From Solen grandis (lineage: Eukaryota; Mollusca; Bivalvia; Adapedonta; Solenidae): DNA of 64,000 nt. The DNA lies in assembly GCA_021229015.1 (NCBI GenBank), contig CM037777.1, forward strand, positions 25,787,222 through 25,851,221, given 5' to 3'. The notes below the pieces were generated by a model. That model saw nothing but the letters and a program-made list of their open reading frames with translations, was not told where the DNA came from and did no database searches. This document shows positions 9,921 to 20,885 of the stretch, piece after piece (the stretch's first letter is position 1; the number at the start of each line of letters is the position of its first letter). The position numbers and the translations under genes were made by a program.

Positions 9921-12900
9921 AAAGGCAACCTTAATTATTATGGACCAGAACTCTCATACAAGACATAATAATCCTTAGTACCTACATTCTTAGGTTCCAT
10001 TTCTCTACATTTAAAACCGAATTACCTCTCAATTTTGTATGAATGACCAAACGATTGAACAGAATTCAACAATACAGTTATGTATTCAGCCGTATTCTGT
10101 ATAAAACTGAAGATTATTTGTCAATTCCAGTTTGCTTTCATTTTCTCAATATCTCTAAAAAGTACTGTGGCTGCTGAACCACACTTATAAATACTTGTTC
10201 TATTTTTAACAGTGTTTTGCTTATTAGGATATATGTAGAGTTTGAGGTGATGGGTGATACTGCAAAACTGAAAAAGCTTTGTTATGACTTAGGTGTACAG
10301 TTAGTCTAGATACAAGCTTTTAAATATAACTTATCTCGCAAAACAATGTTTATTTTTTATCAAAAATACTATCAGTGTTCTGCAAAGGATTTTGATATTA
10401 GGGGATAAATGTCCTATAACCTATAAAAACAAGTAACTGGTAATGCACGCAACACCCGAGTCCCCTAGCGGTGAGGTGTATATTTTTTCCATTATCATAG
10501 CAACCAGAATTTTAGTCTGAGAAAAATAACAAAGTGACATACAGAATCTTCATACTGCCATATATTTATATAACAAGTTTCTTAATATTATCTTAAATGC
10601 TTTTTAAGTTATCAAGGGACCCAGATTTCCAGACATCTGGACAGATAGATGGATAAATATAAGTTATCTTTTGAGTCTAACAGCCTTCACACAATTCCTG
10701 TTCATTTTGCAGATTTATGGTCACCAAATTCTGTATGAGACTAAGCTACAATAGTGTAGTAAAAAAAAATGTATTTCTCTGTAAAAACTTTTTTTGTTGT
10801 GTTTTATACACAGATTACAAATCATATATACTTACCTATGCATTATAATTTATAACCATGAGAAATCTCAAAGCCAACTATGTTGGAATGTCTTAAGACT
10901 TACAGTACCCTTGGTGTCCGACAAAATTGCTTGCATTTGATTTCCATCATGGGTGTCTTAGGTGGGGACAGAGACAATGATTAATTTGGAGAAGTATTAC
11001 TTCCTTCAGACGTGCCATTATTTGCGTCACTTTCAGCAAACTGTTAATTTCCTAAGTAACTTAAAATTGTTCCATTTTTTTTTTCACAACCAGCCAAGCC
11101 ATGTTGATAACAGATGATAAACAGTTGTTTCAATCAACGCAAATGGTCGAGAACTCCCACTAAGCACTAACTGCTGTCAAACGAGCCAATTAAAATCGAT
11201 GTTAAAACACACATGGCATACTGCTTTCCGGCTGAGTACATTTTAAGTTTAAGGTTTTGTCCCTGGTAATTTCGTACGCGACATACATCGCACTAGGAGC
11301 AATTTTTTTATTTTTTTACTTTTTTGCTATTATGTCACAAAATCCTGTCCTTGGTAGAACACTGTACTGTGACTGAATTGAAGTTCATTTTAAAAAAAAA
11401 CAAAAAACGATAATATATCGGCTTGCTGAAAAAATATCATGATATTCATGTTCCAAATTAACAAGAAATATCTTTAAAAAAGATATTCGGCGTAGAGATT
11501 TTCATTCATGCATAAATATACTTTAATTAAGAAACTTATAAATGGAAATATATGCAAAACACATTTCAAAGACACTAATGTTATGATAGGTTATAAAAGC
11601 ATTGTTGTAAATAATTGTAAAAAAACATGTCTAATTTTGATAGTGAACAATGATGAATGGCAATGTTTTTAACAAGGTTTATTTTGCAAATAAGAAAATG
11701 TACAGTAAAGAATGGCTAGACTATTATACAAAAGACACGACTGACCATTATCGTAAACAGGCTTACCTGCACCATAAAAAATTGTAAAATGATTAAAATC
11801 AGAATATGAAATGATTTGATATAACAAATATTTCAGAGTACCTCCAAATGTTCTTATTTAAAAGCAGTGTAATGTTATAAATTATCCTATGAACTATAAA
11901 AAAATCTATGATAATCCGCTGCATAAAACCTAATTTAGTTCCAGGCTGATCATGTATAAATGAGCAGTTATCTGCTCGTTGTAGTTAGGACATACAATTT
12001 TTTCTTCACCTTTATTTTATTTCTTACTGACAAAAGCTTGTTCAGGTCTGATTTTATCAGTTGTAAACTGTATCAAAATAGTTTATACAGGCATATACAT
12101 TAATGATCAGCACCTTAAAGCATAGATTCATTGATAAAGGACTTCTAGAACATTCCGAGGAAAAGCGCGCGAAAGACCGACGCACAACAAATTTAGTACG
12201 CTCTAGAAATAGTTCAGTATTTTTTCTATGAAATATACTTATTTATAGACGGTAATACAAAAAATTATATCTGTAAATAGGCTTGTTTTGATATTTGTTC
12301 ATATCATTATTGCATATGACAATTATGATATAAAAGCGTTATTAGTTGTTTTGGTTTTGGCGAATTAATTTTCAATGAGAGTATCTCGGCAGGCTGGAAG
12401 AATTCAACATACATAGTAATTAAGGGGTTTCATGTCATAACACGGTGGATTCTTTTTTGTTGTTTTAAATCATTTTCACAAAGTAGCATTCCTCAATTGA
12501 TGGAAAAGGATTGTATTTAACTTACTGAAATCACTTTCATGTTTACATCAAAAAGAAAAGTAATAACACCAAGCTGCACCCCTTATTTACAGTAATTTTA
12601 TAGTCCATAACGATGCGTTAACCAATAACAGGAGTCCTTTTATTCAGCTTAGAATTATTTACCGCTGTTAGCGTACATTTGATTGGTTTAAGATGCGAGT
12701 TGAAATCGAAATTATACAGCTACGCCGAAAAACTCAGTGAGCACCCAGTAATATAAAATGGACTCTGTGAATGTGCTAAATTATATGTTTCTTGTTCTCA
12801 TTAATTATCATCATCTTAATATTTGCACTCCAATCTGTTTTTATTTTACAGGCTTAGGACAGTTTTTTATATTTTGTTCAATTATCATTTTTTAATTACA

Positions 12901-13311
12901 ACTGACAATTTATTACATTTGAAAGAAATATAATGATGCATTCACGACTATGTCTAAGTTAAAGAGAAGGGATTTCTTACGCTAGCGAGAACTGGATACT
13001 CCAGGATAACAATTAAACGATTATATTTAAAACCGAAACTTATCAAACGGAACAGAAAATCAAAGTCATTTCGACACAAACTTTACATAGTATTTTATAT
13101 ATTACAGATTTTAATTTAAAGGAATCACGAAAATGATTCAAACGAGGTTAGGACCCAGGCGACTCGATCAAAAGCAAATGTAGAATCGTGAAATTTGGCA
13201 ATTATTCTTCCTTAAAGACACGTTCCGTGCCACAGTTTGAGAAGAAAATAGACACAGGCATTTCCAAACCTTAAAAGTATATCGATCATAACAAATAACA
13301 AAATACTTACA
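9921..13311. other. Large AT-rich non-coding stretch
   Basis: No gene was recognised on either strand over about 3.4 kb. It would be part of the first intron if the promoter near 13.6 kb drives the OB-fold gene. AGTATTCAGTTCTCGCTA at 9719-9736 has a 17/18 inverted match at about 12979-12996 (minus strand AGTATCCAGTTCTCGCTA), flanking this interval. That could mark ends of a decayed element or be chance. Confidence 0.4.
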
Positions 13312-13560
13312 GTTTTGCTTTGAGGAATCTGAGATGACACAATGGCGCGAAAATAAAGTAGTCCCAACATCACAGATGTCGCTTGCTTTACACTTTCTAA
13401 CTCAGATGCTGTTGATAAAGCATCTAAATTTCATGTATAGATATTGCTTTTTCTCAAGAGTTTTGGAATTTCTCTCAGTGTTCTCTTCTTAACAGACAGG
13501 TTTCAACATGTACTATTTTAACCTCAGAACTACCCATGCGTAGTAATATCTATCGATGTT
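13312..13560 (-). other. Candidate non-coding first exon of the OB-fold gene
   Basis: On the minus strand a strong donor (AAAACT|GTAAGTATTTTG) lies at 13311/13310, downstream of a GC-richer stretch with an NRF1-type site. The OB-fold gene requires at least one upstream exon because its ATG abuts an acceptor. No ATG-initiated long frame is seen here, as expected for a 5' UTR exon. The distance to the acceptor at 6460 is about 6.8 kb. This is inference from splice and promoter signals only. Confidence 0.35.
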
Positions 13561-13660
13561 AAAAATGACGTGCCAGCTGCTGTCAATCGAATTCAGAGCG
13601 TCGTTTAAAGACTTGCTTGCGCATGCGCACGCAGTCTAAAAATCATTACCTTTTTAACTT
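13561..13660 (-). promoter_or_regulatory. NRF1-type palindrome in CpG-rich stretch
   Basis: TGCGCATGCGCA at 13618-13629 is a perfect match to the palindromic NRF1 recognition sequence. It sits in a locally CpG-rich patch (GACGTGCC, AATCGAATTC, GAGCGTCG, GCACGCAG) inside strongly AT-rich DNA. NRF1 sites mark promoters of housekeeping and DNA-metabolism genes in animals. The position suits a minus-strand promoter just upstream of the donor at 13311. Confidence 0.5.
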
Positions 13661-14200
13661 TTTCAAAAACGAAATCGGCAATTTTTCAAACCTGAAAGTT
13701 CATCAACCTGCCGGCAGCTGATTAGCCCGCTTTTAATGCAAGATTTAAAACTTTATACATGTAGAGAAGTGAATTAAAAAATTGTATGTAGATTTCGTCA
13801 ATGTAGTTTGTTTATTATATTTTTTTAGCTTAACTATTTTTATGCTAATTCTTAAACTGCATTTGCCTAGAATTGTTTATAGTTGTAACTGATACAAACT
13901 TTTGGTAATTGTCTATTTTTCCCAATTGTTAGATCGCTCGGCAGACGACATGTAAATTTCTCTCAATCAGTGAACGTGCCCGCAGTACCCTAAACACATG
14001 CTTATCACACAGTCATGGACGACTGCCGGTTCGGATTACCTACACATTAACAGCAGGGGGCCATAAGATAATAGGAGTCTGGCTGGTCAGGTTGTTATGC
14101 AGGTGGTTCAGTACGAGGGGCCCACGATGGGGATTTCCTCTAGACAACACTACAATGATGTAATCAAGGGATTTTATAGACTAGAAAAATGTATGCCCAG
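13661..14200. other. Unassigned stretch
   Basis: Nothing recognised with confidence. A GC-richer patch at 13960-14160 (CGTGCCCGCAG, GAGGGGCCCACGATGGGG) has no long open frame and may be an old repeat or control region. Confidence 0.4.
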
Positions 14201-14201
14201 G

Positions 14202-14220
14202 TGGGGGGGGGGGGGGGGGG
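14202..14220. repeat. Poly-G run
   Basis: An uninterrupted run of about 19 G. Its true length is uncertain in this assembly. Confidence 0.8.
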
Positions 14221-14371
14221 TATTACTAAGTGTTTAATATCACATGTATTGGTTGAATTTGAGCCAGTTTAATTTATTTTTAATTGCACACTCAGGCTTT
14301 AACAGTTGGTCATTTCATAGCCTATTAAAGTCCATGTAGCTTAATGGTGTATTCCTATTGTTTTTTCCCTC

Positions 14372-14572
14372 CCCGCGTAGGTTCGAATCATGGCAGGGTC
14401 ATTCGGATTTTCATGTGAGGAAGCCTTCCAGCTGGCTTGCGGTAGGTCGGTGGTTCTACCCGGATGCCTCCGTGCATTCGGGGTCTTCCTCCACCTGTAA
14501 TTAGCTGGACGTCGCTATATGACTGAAATACTGTCGCAGTGACGGTAAACTCAAATAGTCAGGTCAAGTCCA
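14372..14572 (+). mobile_element. tRNA-derived SINE, family A (5'-damaged)
   Basis: The B-box-like GGTTCGAATCATGG is followed by a conserved body (GGCAGGGTCATTCGGATTTT, CTTGCGGTAGGTCGGTGGTT, CTCCGTGCATTCGGGGTCTT) and tail (TAATTAGCTGGACGTCGCTA, ACTGAAATACTGTCGCAGTG). The family recurs at 17187, 17808, 51850 and 56455. Non-autonomous and Pol III-type by structure. Molluscan V-SINE families are candidate relatives, not verified. Confidence 0.75.
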
Positions 14573-15775
14573 ATTGTTAAGTTTCTCATCTACACATCAT
14601 AAATGAGATATTGAGTTACACTGACTAGAAATTAATTAAATAAATTATAGATTATATATATTGTAACGATTTCCAATGTCATCAGAGAGATCTAACACAT
14701 ATATAATATCTGTCTTAAACATTTTTATATCTATTGAAAAACAAGTATTTATAACCTAAATAACCCAATCCCGTCTTTGGTTTCTGGGTTTTACTGAGTG
14801 CTTAAAGTAAGTTTAAACCATGTTTCAAGGGGCCCGAACCTTTCACTTCCTGAATGTATTTCTCTGATTAAAAATATCCCATTAAAGGCACCTGCATAAG
14901 GAAAATATTTGATTAAACCAATGGGAAATATAATTGTCTTAGTAATCTATAAAAAATGTAAAGGGACGACATCCATGGCAATAAATAAACGTAAACAACG
15001 AAATAACTCAAGACATGTTTGAATAAATCGAAACATGTGATGACGTCATTTAAAGATATGTCGTCAATTATAATTAATAACGTCAAATTATAAGTATCAA
15101 GATAAACCAAAGCCCCTCTTAAGTACATCAATGATGGACACTTAGTATTGACAGAGAAAGTTCAAACAATACAGACAACCCTGAATATCATATATGGTAT
15201 TTGGGTCGTTTATATCATTCTACGATTTTAAAAGGTAGATATATACTTATTTGAATCCCAATTTGTTATTATTCTTTATCGTCAGTTTTGGCGCACTGAC
15301 GATATTGAATGCAGTTCATGTCTAAGATCTGCAGATGTTTTTATCAAGACAAAGAAGAATGTATTTTTAAAGGATCAAGATTTCCATGACGTCACGATTA
15401 CGTCATGTAATTCGACGTGACAAATTCAGCATAAGATAAAAAGAAAATCTGTTTGTTCTGATTAAATATGGAATATATCTCATCTCGAAGTGATAAAAGA
15501 CTGTAACTGTATCACTTCTCCACGAGATATAATTATTCCATAACCACCCAAAGCAAACAAATATCCTATTTTTTTGTATCCTGGAAACTCTTGAATCTTG
15601 ATATGTAATAATTACATCACTCATTTTTAACCTTCCATCTTTTATCACGTGCACTGTTTCCGCAGAACTTTCATAATAATTATATTATTAAAAAAAATCA
15701 ATTATAAATATACATATGATATATAACTAGATCTTTATATTGGATATAATATAGACAATATAGAAATGATAATTA
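14573..15775. other. AT-rich non-coding stretch
   Basis: No coding or repeat family recognised. Small open frames on the minus strand (14913-15131, 15403-15654) lack splice context and family resemblance. Confidence 0.45.
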
Positions 15776-16028
15776 GCCCCGGCGGTCGAAAGTTTAGAGC
15801 GGCCGCCCTATTGTCGGAAGGTCTTGGATTCGATCAGCGACATGCGGCGACACACCAAAGTTCCTTGGTTAGGAAGGTCCTGTACTTGTTGGCCAGTTGA
15901 CATGGTCATATGACTGGACGTGTTCAGTATCACTCTTCTACGGCGTGATGTGCACGGAAGAAGCACTGTGTCTCAGACTGGTTCCTCAAATGAATGAATC
16001 ACTGTCAGTAATGTTAAATCTTGTCCTT
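15776..16028 (+). mobile_element. tRNA-derived SINE, family D
   Basis: The head resembles a tRNA: TTTAGAGCGGCCGCCC as A-box region and TTGGATTCGATC as B-box region. The body includes CATATGACTGGACGTGTTCA and CTTCTACGGCGTGATGTGCA, and the tail CACTGTCAGTAATGTTAAAT. The part around TCTACGGCGTGAT is shared with SINE family B, suggesting a common tail or core. Only one copy is seen here. Confidence 0.6.
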
Positions 16029-17180
16029 TAAATAGAGTTACTCCGGAATAAAGAAAATTTTGGGAGTTTCCCAGCTAATCCGGGGGTACAAACATAGCAT
16101 TTCATAGTGCCGACTCGCACATAACCTACATCAATAAAAACACGTTTACCTAGAGCTACAAACCATATATTTGCCTAATTGATTGTGTCAGTGTAAGAGA
16201 TATTTACCTTCCGGAACTCATTTCTATACTATTAAGTATTTCCGTGTTACCTGATATGGTAAGGGAATTGTGTGATCACTGTGTATAAACAATCATGAAT
16301 CACGTCCTTATAGATTCCTGTATTGTTTTTCAAATATCTTATGCGTATTGCTTTACTGCAATCCTACAACAATGTTACTGCTTTTTAATAGTCACTGATG
16401 TAGACATTTTACAACATGCTGTCAAAAATTAAAATAAAACTACACTGACTTAAAATGAACACTTCAAAATAATTTTCTGTAAACTTAGTTGTGTGTGTGT
16501 GTTTTTTTTGTGTCTCCCGTCCAGTCCTTTCGAACGTATACTTGTAATCCCAGAACTTGTACCTAAATACCGGACTAGGCGGCCTCATTGACTGATAATT
16601 ATACGAATTAAACTGAAACTTGTAGTATATATTTATCCTGTCATTCATCGTTCATTTGATGAACATGCTTTTGTTAACTATAAATGTATCATTTATCCAG
16701 TGTTAATCTTGGAAAATAAACAGTTGAATGTAGCATCACGATAATTATCATTGAAGGGATTGTTGAAATAAGGTATAAAATTATTTAGAAGTAACAAGAA
16801 AAGTCTACAACATATTATTGTTTTTATAATTTGTGTATGGGAATGAATGAGGGAGGAAAGGAGAATAAGAGGGCTCGTCAAATAATGTTTCAGACGCTTT
16901 TACATCATTATGTATAAAAAATGCACGCAATTAATATTATACAAAGTTTTAAAATTTATTTTCATACTTATGATTATATGTACATACAGAACTGAAAAAA
17001 AAAAACGAGCAATAATAGCATGCAAACATATAACTGCGTGCATATTTAGTAAACGATAAACGATGACGAAATTTTAGGCTTCAAAATTACAAAAAAAAAT
17101 TGTATTTATAAAACTATATTTTATGATAATCACATGTAATTAAGAATATTTTGGAAAGCTTTTACAGCCCTGATCGGCTT
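16029..17180. other. AT-rich non-coding stretch
   Basis: Nothing recognised beyond a short GT run at 16490-16502. Small frames (16409-16648 and 16693-16881, minus) show no family similarity. Confidence 0.45.
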
Positions 17181-17186
17181 CAATGG

Positions 17187-17395
17187 CCTCCGTGGCCGAG
17201 AGGGTAAAGTCGCTGACTTTAACACTCACTCAGCCCCTCACCGCGTGGGTTCGAATTCTGGCAGGGTCATTCGGATTTTCATGTGAGGAAGCCTTCCAGC
17301 TTGCGGTAGGTCGGTGTTTCTACCCGCATTCCACTCTCTTACACATCGGCTTACATTACATTCACCTCTGTGGTGGGCTCAGAGAGTAGTTCCAA
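17187..17395 (+). mobile_element. SINE family A with intact tRNA-like head
   Basis: The head GCCTCCGTGGCCGAGAGGGT carries the A box (GTGGCCGAGAGGG) and TGGGTTCGAATTCTGG the B box, giving a serine/leucine tRNA-like start. The body follows to TCGGTGTTTCTACCCGCATT and then degenerates. This copy defines the family's 5' end. The 68-codon open frame across it is incidental. Confidence 0.75.
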
Positions 17396-17807
17396 ATATA
17401 TGACGTGATCCAGACCGTTGTTCAAATATTTAATTTGAAGGACACTAGACAGGCTCCTTAAACTTTGAAATATATATAAATAGCACCACTGATCCTGAGC
17501 GAAATGGTCTTTAAAATTACAAATTATGAAAATAAAAATTACAACATCCGGGTGAACCTGTACATATTTATATTTGCAGACGAGCGTTAGCGGATTGTTC
17601 CTATCGGCGAAACAAGGCAGAAAATAGTTCCGATAATAACAATTAAAATTAATATTTTACATACGTTTTATAATGATTTAAAAAGTATTTATTCAATGTT
17701 TCTATACATTTGACCCGTAAAATACACTTAAATCCGCGTTAAATGAGTGTTTTCTGTTTTGACAAGATTCTTGTCATTGAATGAACGACAACTCTACTTG
17801 GAGATTG
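17396..17807. other. AT-rich spacer
   Basis: Nothing recognised. Confidence 0.4.
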
Positions 17808-17852
17808 CTCGGATGCCTCCGTGCATTCGGGATCTTCCTTCACCTGTAATTA
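17808..17852 (+). mobile_element. SINE family A fragment cut by gap
   Basis: CGGATGCCTCCGTGCATTCG and GGATCTTCC(T)TCACCTGTAATTA match the middle of family A. The fragment stops at the run of N, so the true junction is unknown. Confidence 0.65.
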
Positions 17853-17952
17853 NNNNNNNNNNNNNNNNNNNNNNNNNNNNNNNNNNNNNNNNNNNNNNNN
17901 NNNNNNNNNNNNNNNNNNNNNNNNNNNNNNNNNNNNNNNNNNNNNNNNNNNN
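17853..17952. other. Assembly gap (100 N)
   Basis: Exactly 100 N, the conventional size for a gap of unknown length. It separates a SINE fragment from a tandem array, a typical assembly break. Confidence 0.99.
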
Positions 17953-20143
17953 CTAGCCCTACGGTGAATAAATGACCCGGAACAGGGGTCACTTGTTTTA
18001 CATAGAGTTATATAGGTAAATCTTTTAAAAATCTTTATTACTATGAATCCTTTTGGCTAGAGCTTAGATATTTGTTTGTAGCATTATCTAATGGTTCTTT
18101 ACCAAGATGTTCAAATCTAGCCCTACGGTGATAAAGCCCCGCACCAGGGTCACTTGTTTTACATCAGTGTTATATAGGAAAATGTAAAAATCTTCTTCTA
18201 TGATTCCATAAGCTGAGATTAGATTATTTGGTATGATGCATAATCTTATGGTTCTTACCAAGATTGTACAATTCATGACCTATGGTGATAAATGACCCAA
18301 GCACCATGGGTCACTTGTTTTTCATAGAGATATATAGGAAAATCTCTTTAAAAATCTTCTTATATGAATCTTTAGCCTTGAGCTTGTTATTTGGTATGTA
18401 GCATCATCTTATGGTTCATTACCAAGATTGTTCAAATCATAGCCCTATGTTGATAAATGCACCCGAACTGGGGTCACCTTGTTTAAACATAGATTTATTA
18501 GGAAATACTTTATAAAATCTTCTTCATATGATTCCATAAGCCTAGAGCTCGAGATATTTCATAATGTAGCTTTCATCTAATGGTCATTACCAAATTGTTC
18601 AATTTTAGCAAAAAACGGTGATAAATGCCCCCGCACATGGGTCAATTGTTCTAATAGAGTTATTAGGAAAATCTTTAAAAATCTTTTCTATGAATCCATT
18701 AGGCCTAGAGCTTTGATTTTGGTTATGTAGCATCATCTTATGGTTCATTACAAAGATGGTTCATAATCATGCCCTATGGTGATAAATGCCCCCGCACCAG
18801 GGGTCTCTTGTTTTACATAGGATGTTATATAGGAAAACAACTTTTAAATATATTCTTCTATGAAACATTAGGACTTGAGCTTAGATATTTCAATGTAGCA
18901 TAATCTTAATGGTTCATTACCAAGATTCGTTAAAATTCATAGCCAAATCGGTGATAAATGCACCCGCAATAGGGGTCACTTGGTTTTCATAGAGTTATAT
19001 AGGAAAGCTTTAAAATATCTTCTTCTATGAATCCATAAGGCCTAGAGATTAGTTATCTTGGTTTGTTGCATCATCTTTGGTTCTACCAAGATTGTACAAA
19101 TCATAGCCCTACGTGATAAATGCCCCGCACCAGGGGTCTCTTGTTTTACATAGAGTTTATAGGAAAATGTTTTAAAAAAATCTGCTTCTATGATTCCTTT
19201 AAGGCCTAGAGATTAGATATTTGGTATGAGTGCATCATCTTATGGTTTCTTACCAAGATTGTACAAATCATGACCCTATGGTAGATAAACAGACCACGCA
19301 CCAATGTCGTCAATGGTTTTACATAGAGTTATATAGGAAATCTTTAAATTCTTCTTCTATGAATCCATTAGGCCTAGAGCCATTAGATATTTGGTATGTA
19401 GAATTCATATTATGGTTCATTACCAAGATTGTTTCAATCATAGCCATATGGTGTAAATCGCCCCCGCTCAGGGGTCACTTGTTTAACATAGATTTGTATA
19501 GGGATATTCTTTATAATTCTTCTTTCTATGAATCCTTAAGGCCTAGTAGCTTAGATACTTTCTTTGTAGCATCATCTAAGGTTCATTACCCAAGATTGTT
19601 CAAATCATAGCCAAACGTGATAATGCCTGCAATAGGGTCACTTGTTTTTCATAGAGTTATCATAGGAAAAATCTTTAAAAATTCTTCTTCTATGAATCCC
19701 TAAGGCCTAGTAGATTTGTTATTTGGTATGAGCATTCATCTTATGGGTTATTACCAAGATTGTACAAAATCATGACCCTATGGTGATATTGCCCCAGCAC
19801 AGGGGTCACTGTTTAACATAGAGTTATATAGGTAATTCTTAAAATCTTCTGCTAATGAATCCTTTAGGCCTAGAGCTTTAGATATTTGGTATGCTAGCAT
19901 CATCATATGGTTCATTATCAAGATTTCAAAATGGTGGCCCTTTGGAGATAAATGACCCGCACTAAGTCTTCTCCTCTGAAACCATAAGGCCAGTGCTTAT
20001 ATATTTGGTGTGTAGTATTGTCAGGGCTAATAATGTTTAAGATTGAGTTATATCAGAATTCTTGTCTGTTTAAAAACCTTGTAACCAGTTGTAGCAATGG
20101 TACTCAGGTGAGCGATCCAGGGCCATCATGGCCTCTTGTTTTT
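17953..20143 (+). repeat. ~160-bp tandem array element, about 12-13 units
   Basis: Units repeat every 160-161 bp (GTCACTTGTTTTACAT at 17989, 18149, 18310 and onward). Each has ACGGTGATAAATG, CGCACCAGGGGTCACTTG, ATAGAGTTATATAGGAAAAT, CTTCTATGAATCC, GGCCTAGAGCTTAGATATTT and GGTTCATTACCAAGATTGTT. The right boundary is GTGAGCGATCCAGGGCCATC followed by ATGGCCTCTTGTTT, shared with other elements in the window. The left boundary is lost in the gap. Units differ mostly by single-base insertions and deletions, which suggests weak consensus polishing. The 126-codon frame at 19230-19610 is a by-product. Confidence 0.85.
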
Positions 20144-20458
20144 ATTTGTTGAAGATTCATTCACAGAAAAATGAAGCCACTTTGTCGATTTCTATCAGTT
20201 TGCCAATGCCCAAATAGTGTGACTGTTTAAACACATGCTTTAATTCCTACAAAGCAAATGCTATCTGAGATCCTTTACTTGAGAAGGAATGTATTGGCAT
20301 TTGGAAGAAAGAAGATAGTTCCAGTGGATTAAGAAACTTAGATTTCTTGAGCATTGGTTTTTAAGATAGTAAATAATTCAATGATTACTAGTATTCAATT
20401 TCAATTCAGTTCAGTCTTTTTCAGGATTTTCAGGTAAATTAGTGGTTATTCAGAGTGT
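20144..20458. other. AT-rich spacer
   Basis: Nothing recognised. Confidence 0.4.
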
Positions 20459-20885
20459 CAAGCACAAGTGTTGGGTCCCTAGCTCCAAGGTCAAGGTCAC
20501 ACACAGAGGTCAAAGGTTATATGCTTGTCCAGGCTGTAACTTAGAATAGCTCCAAGGTCAAGGTCACACTTATGAGTTGAAAGGTCATAGTGCTGGATTT
20601 CCTTGTCCAGGCTGTAACTTTGTGATGGATTGCATTGCAGGATTTTCAAATAATTTGACAGTAACATTTGCCTTGAACACAAAAGTTGATTCTCTATCAA
20701 GGCTCAGGTCATTCTCAGCGGCAAAGGTCATGGCACGGGATTTGCTTGTCCAGGCAAAAATTATCTCTGGAATAAAGGATTATTAAATGAAGATTTGCCT
20801 CAATGAGACGATGTGTTGCATTAATGGGTTGGGTCCCTAGCTCTATGGTCAAGGTCACACTTAAAGGTGAAAGTTCATCTTAGCC
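20459..20885. repeat. Dispersed repeat rich in AGGTCA half-sites
   Basis: The phrase GGTCAAGGTCACAC occurs at about 20489, 20556 and 20848, with TTGGGTCCCTAGCTC before the first and third and CTTGTCCAGGCTGTAACTT at 20524 and 20603. TCAAGGTCA matches the extended nuclear-receptor half-site, and AGGTCAAAGGTTA near 20506 resembles a DR1. The repeated layout indicates a dispersed or tandem repeat; regulatory activity is not implied by sequence alone. Confidence 0.55.

Noticed and set aside
19230..19610. 126-codon frame on the plus strand
   Set aside because: It spans more than two units of the 160-bp array, and its peptide repeats follow the DNA period; not a protein gene.
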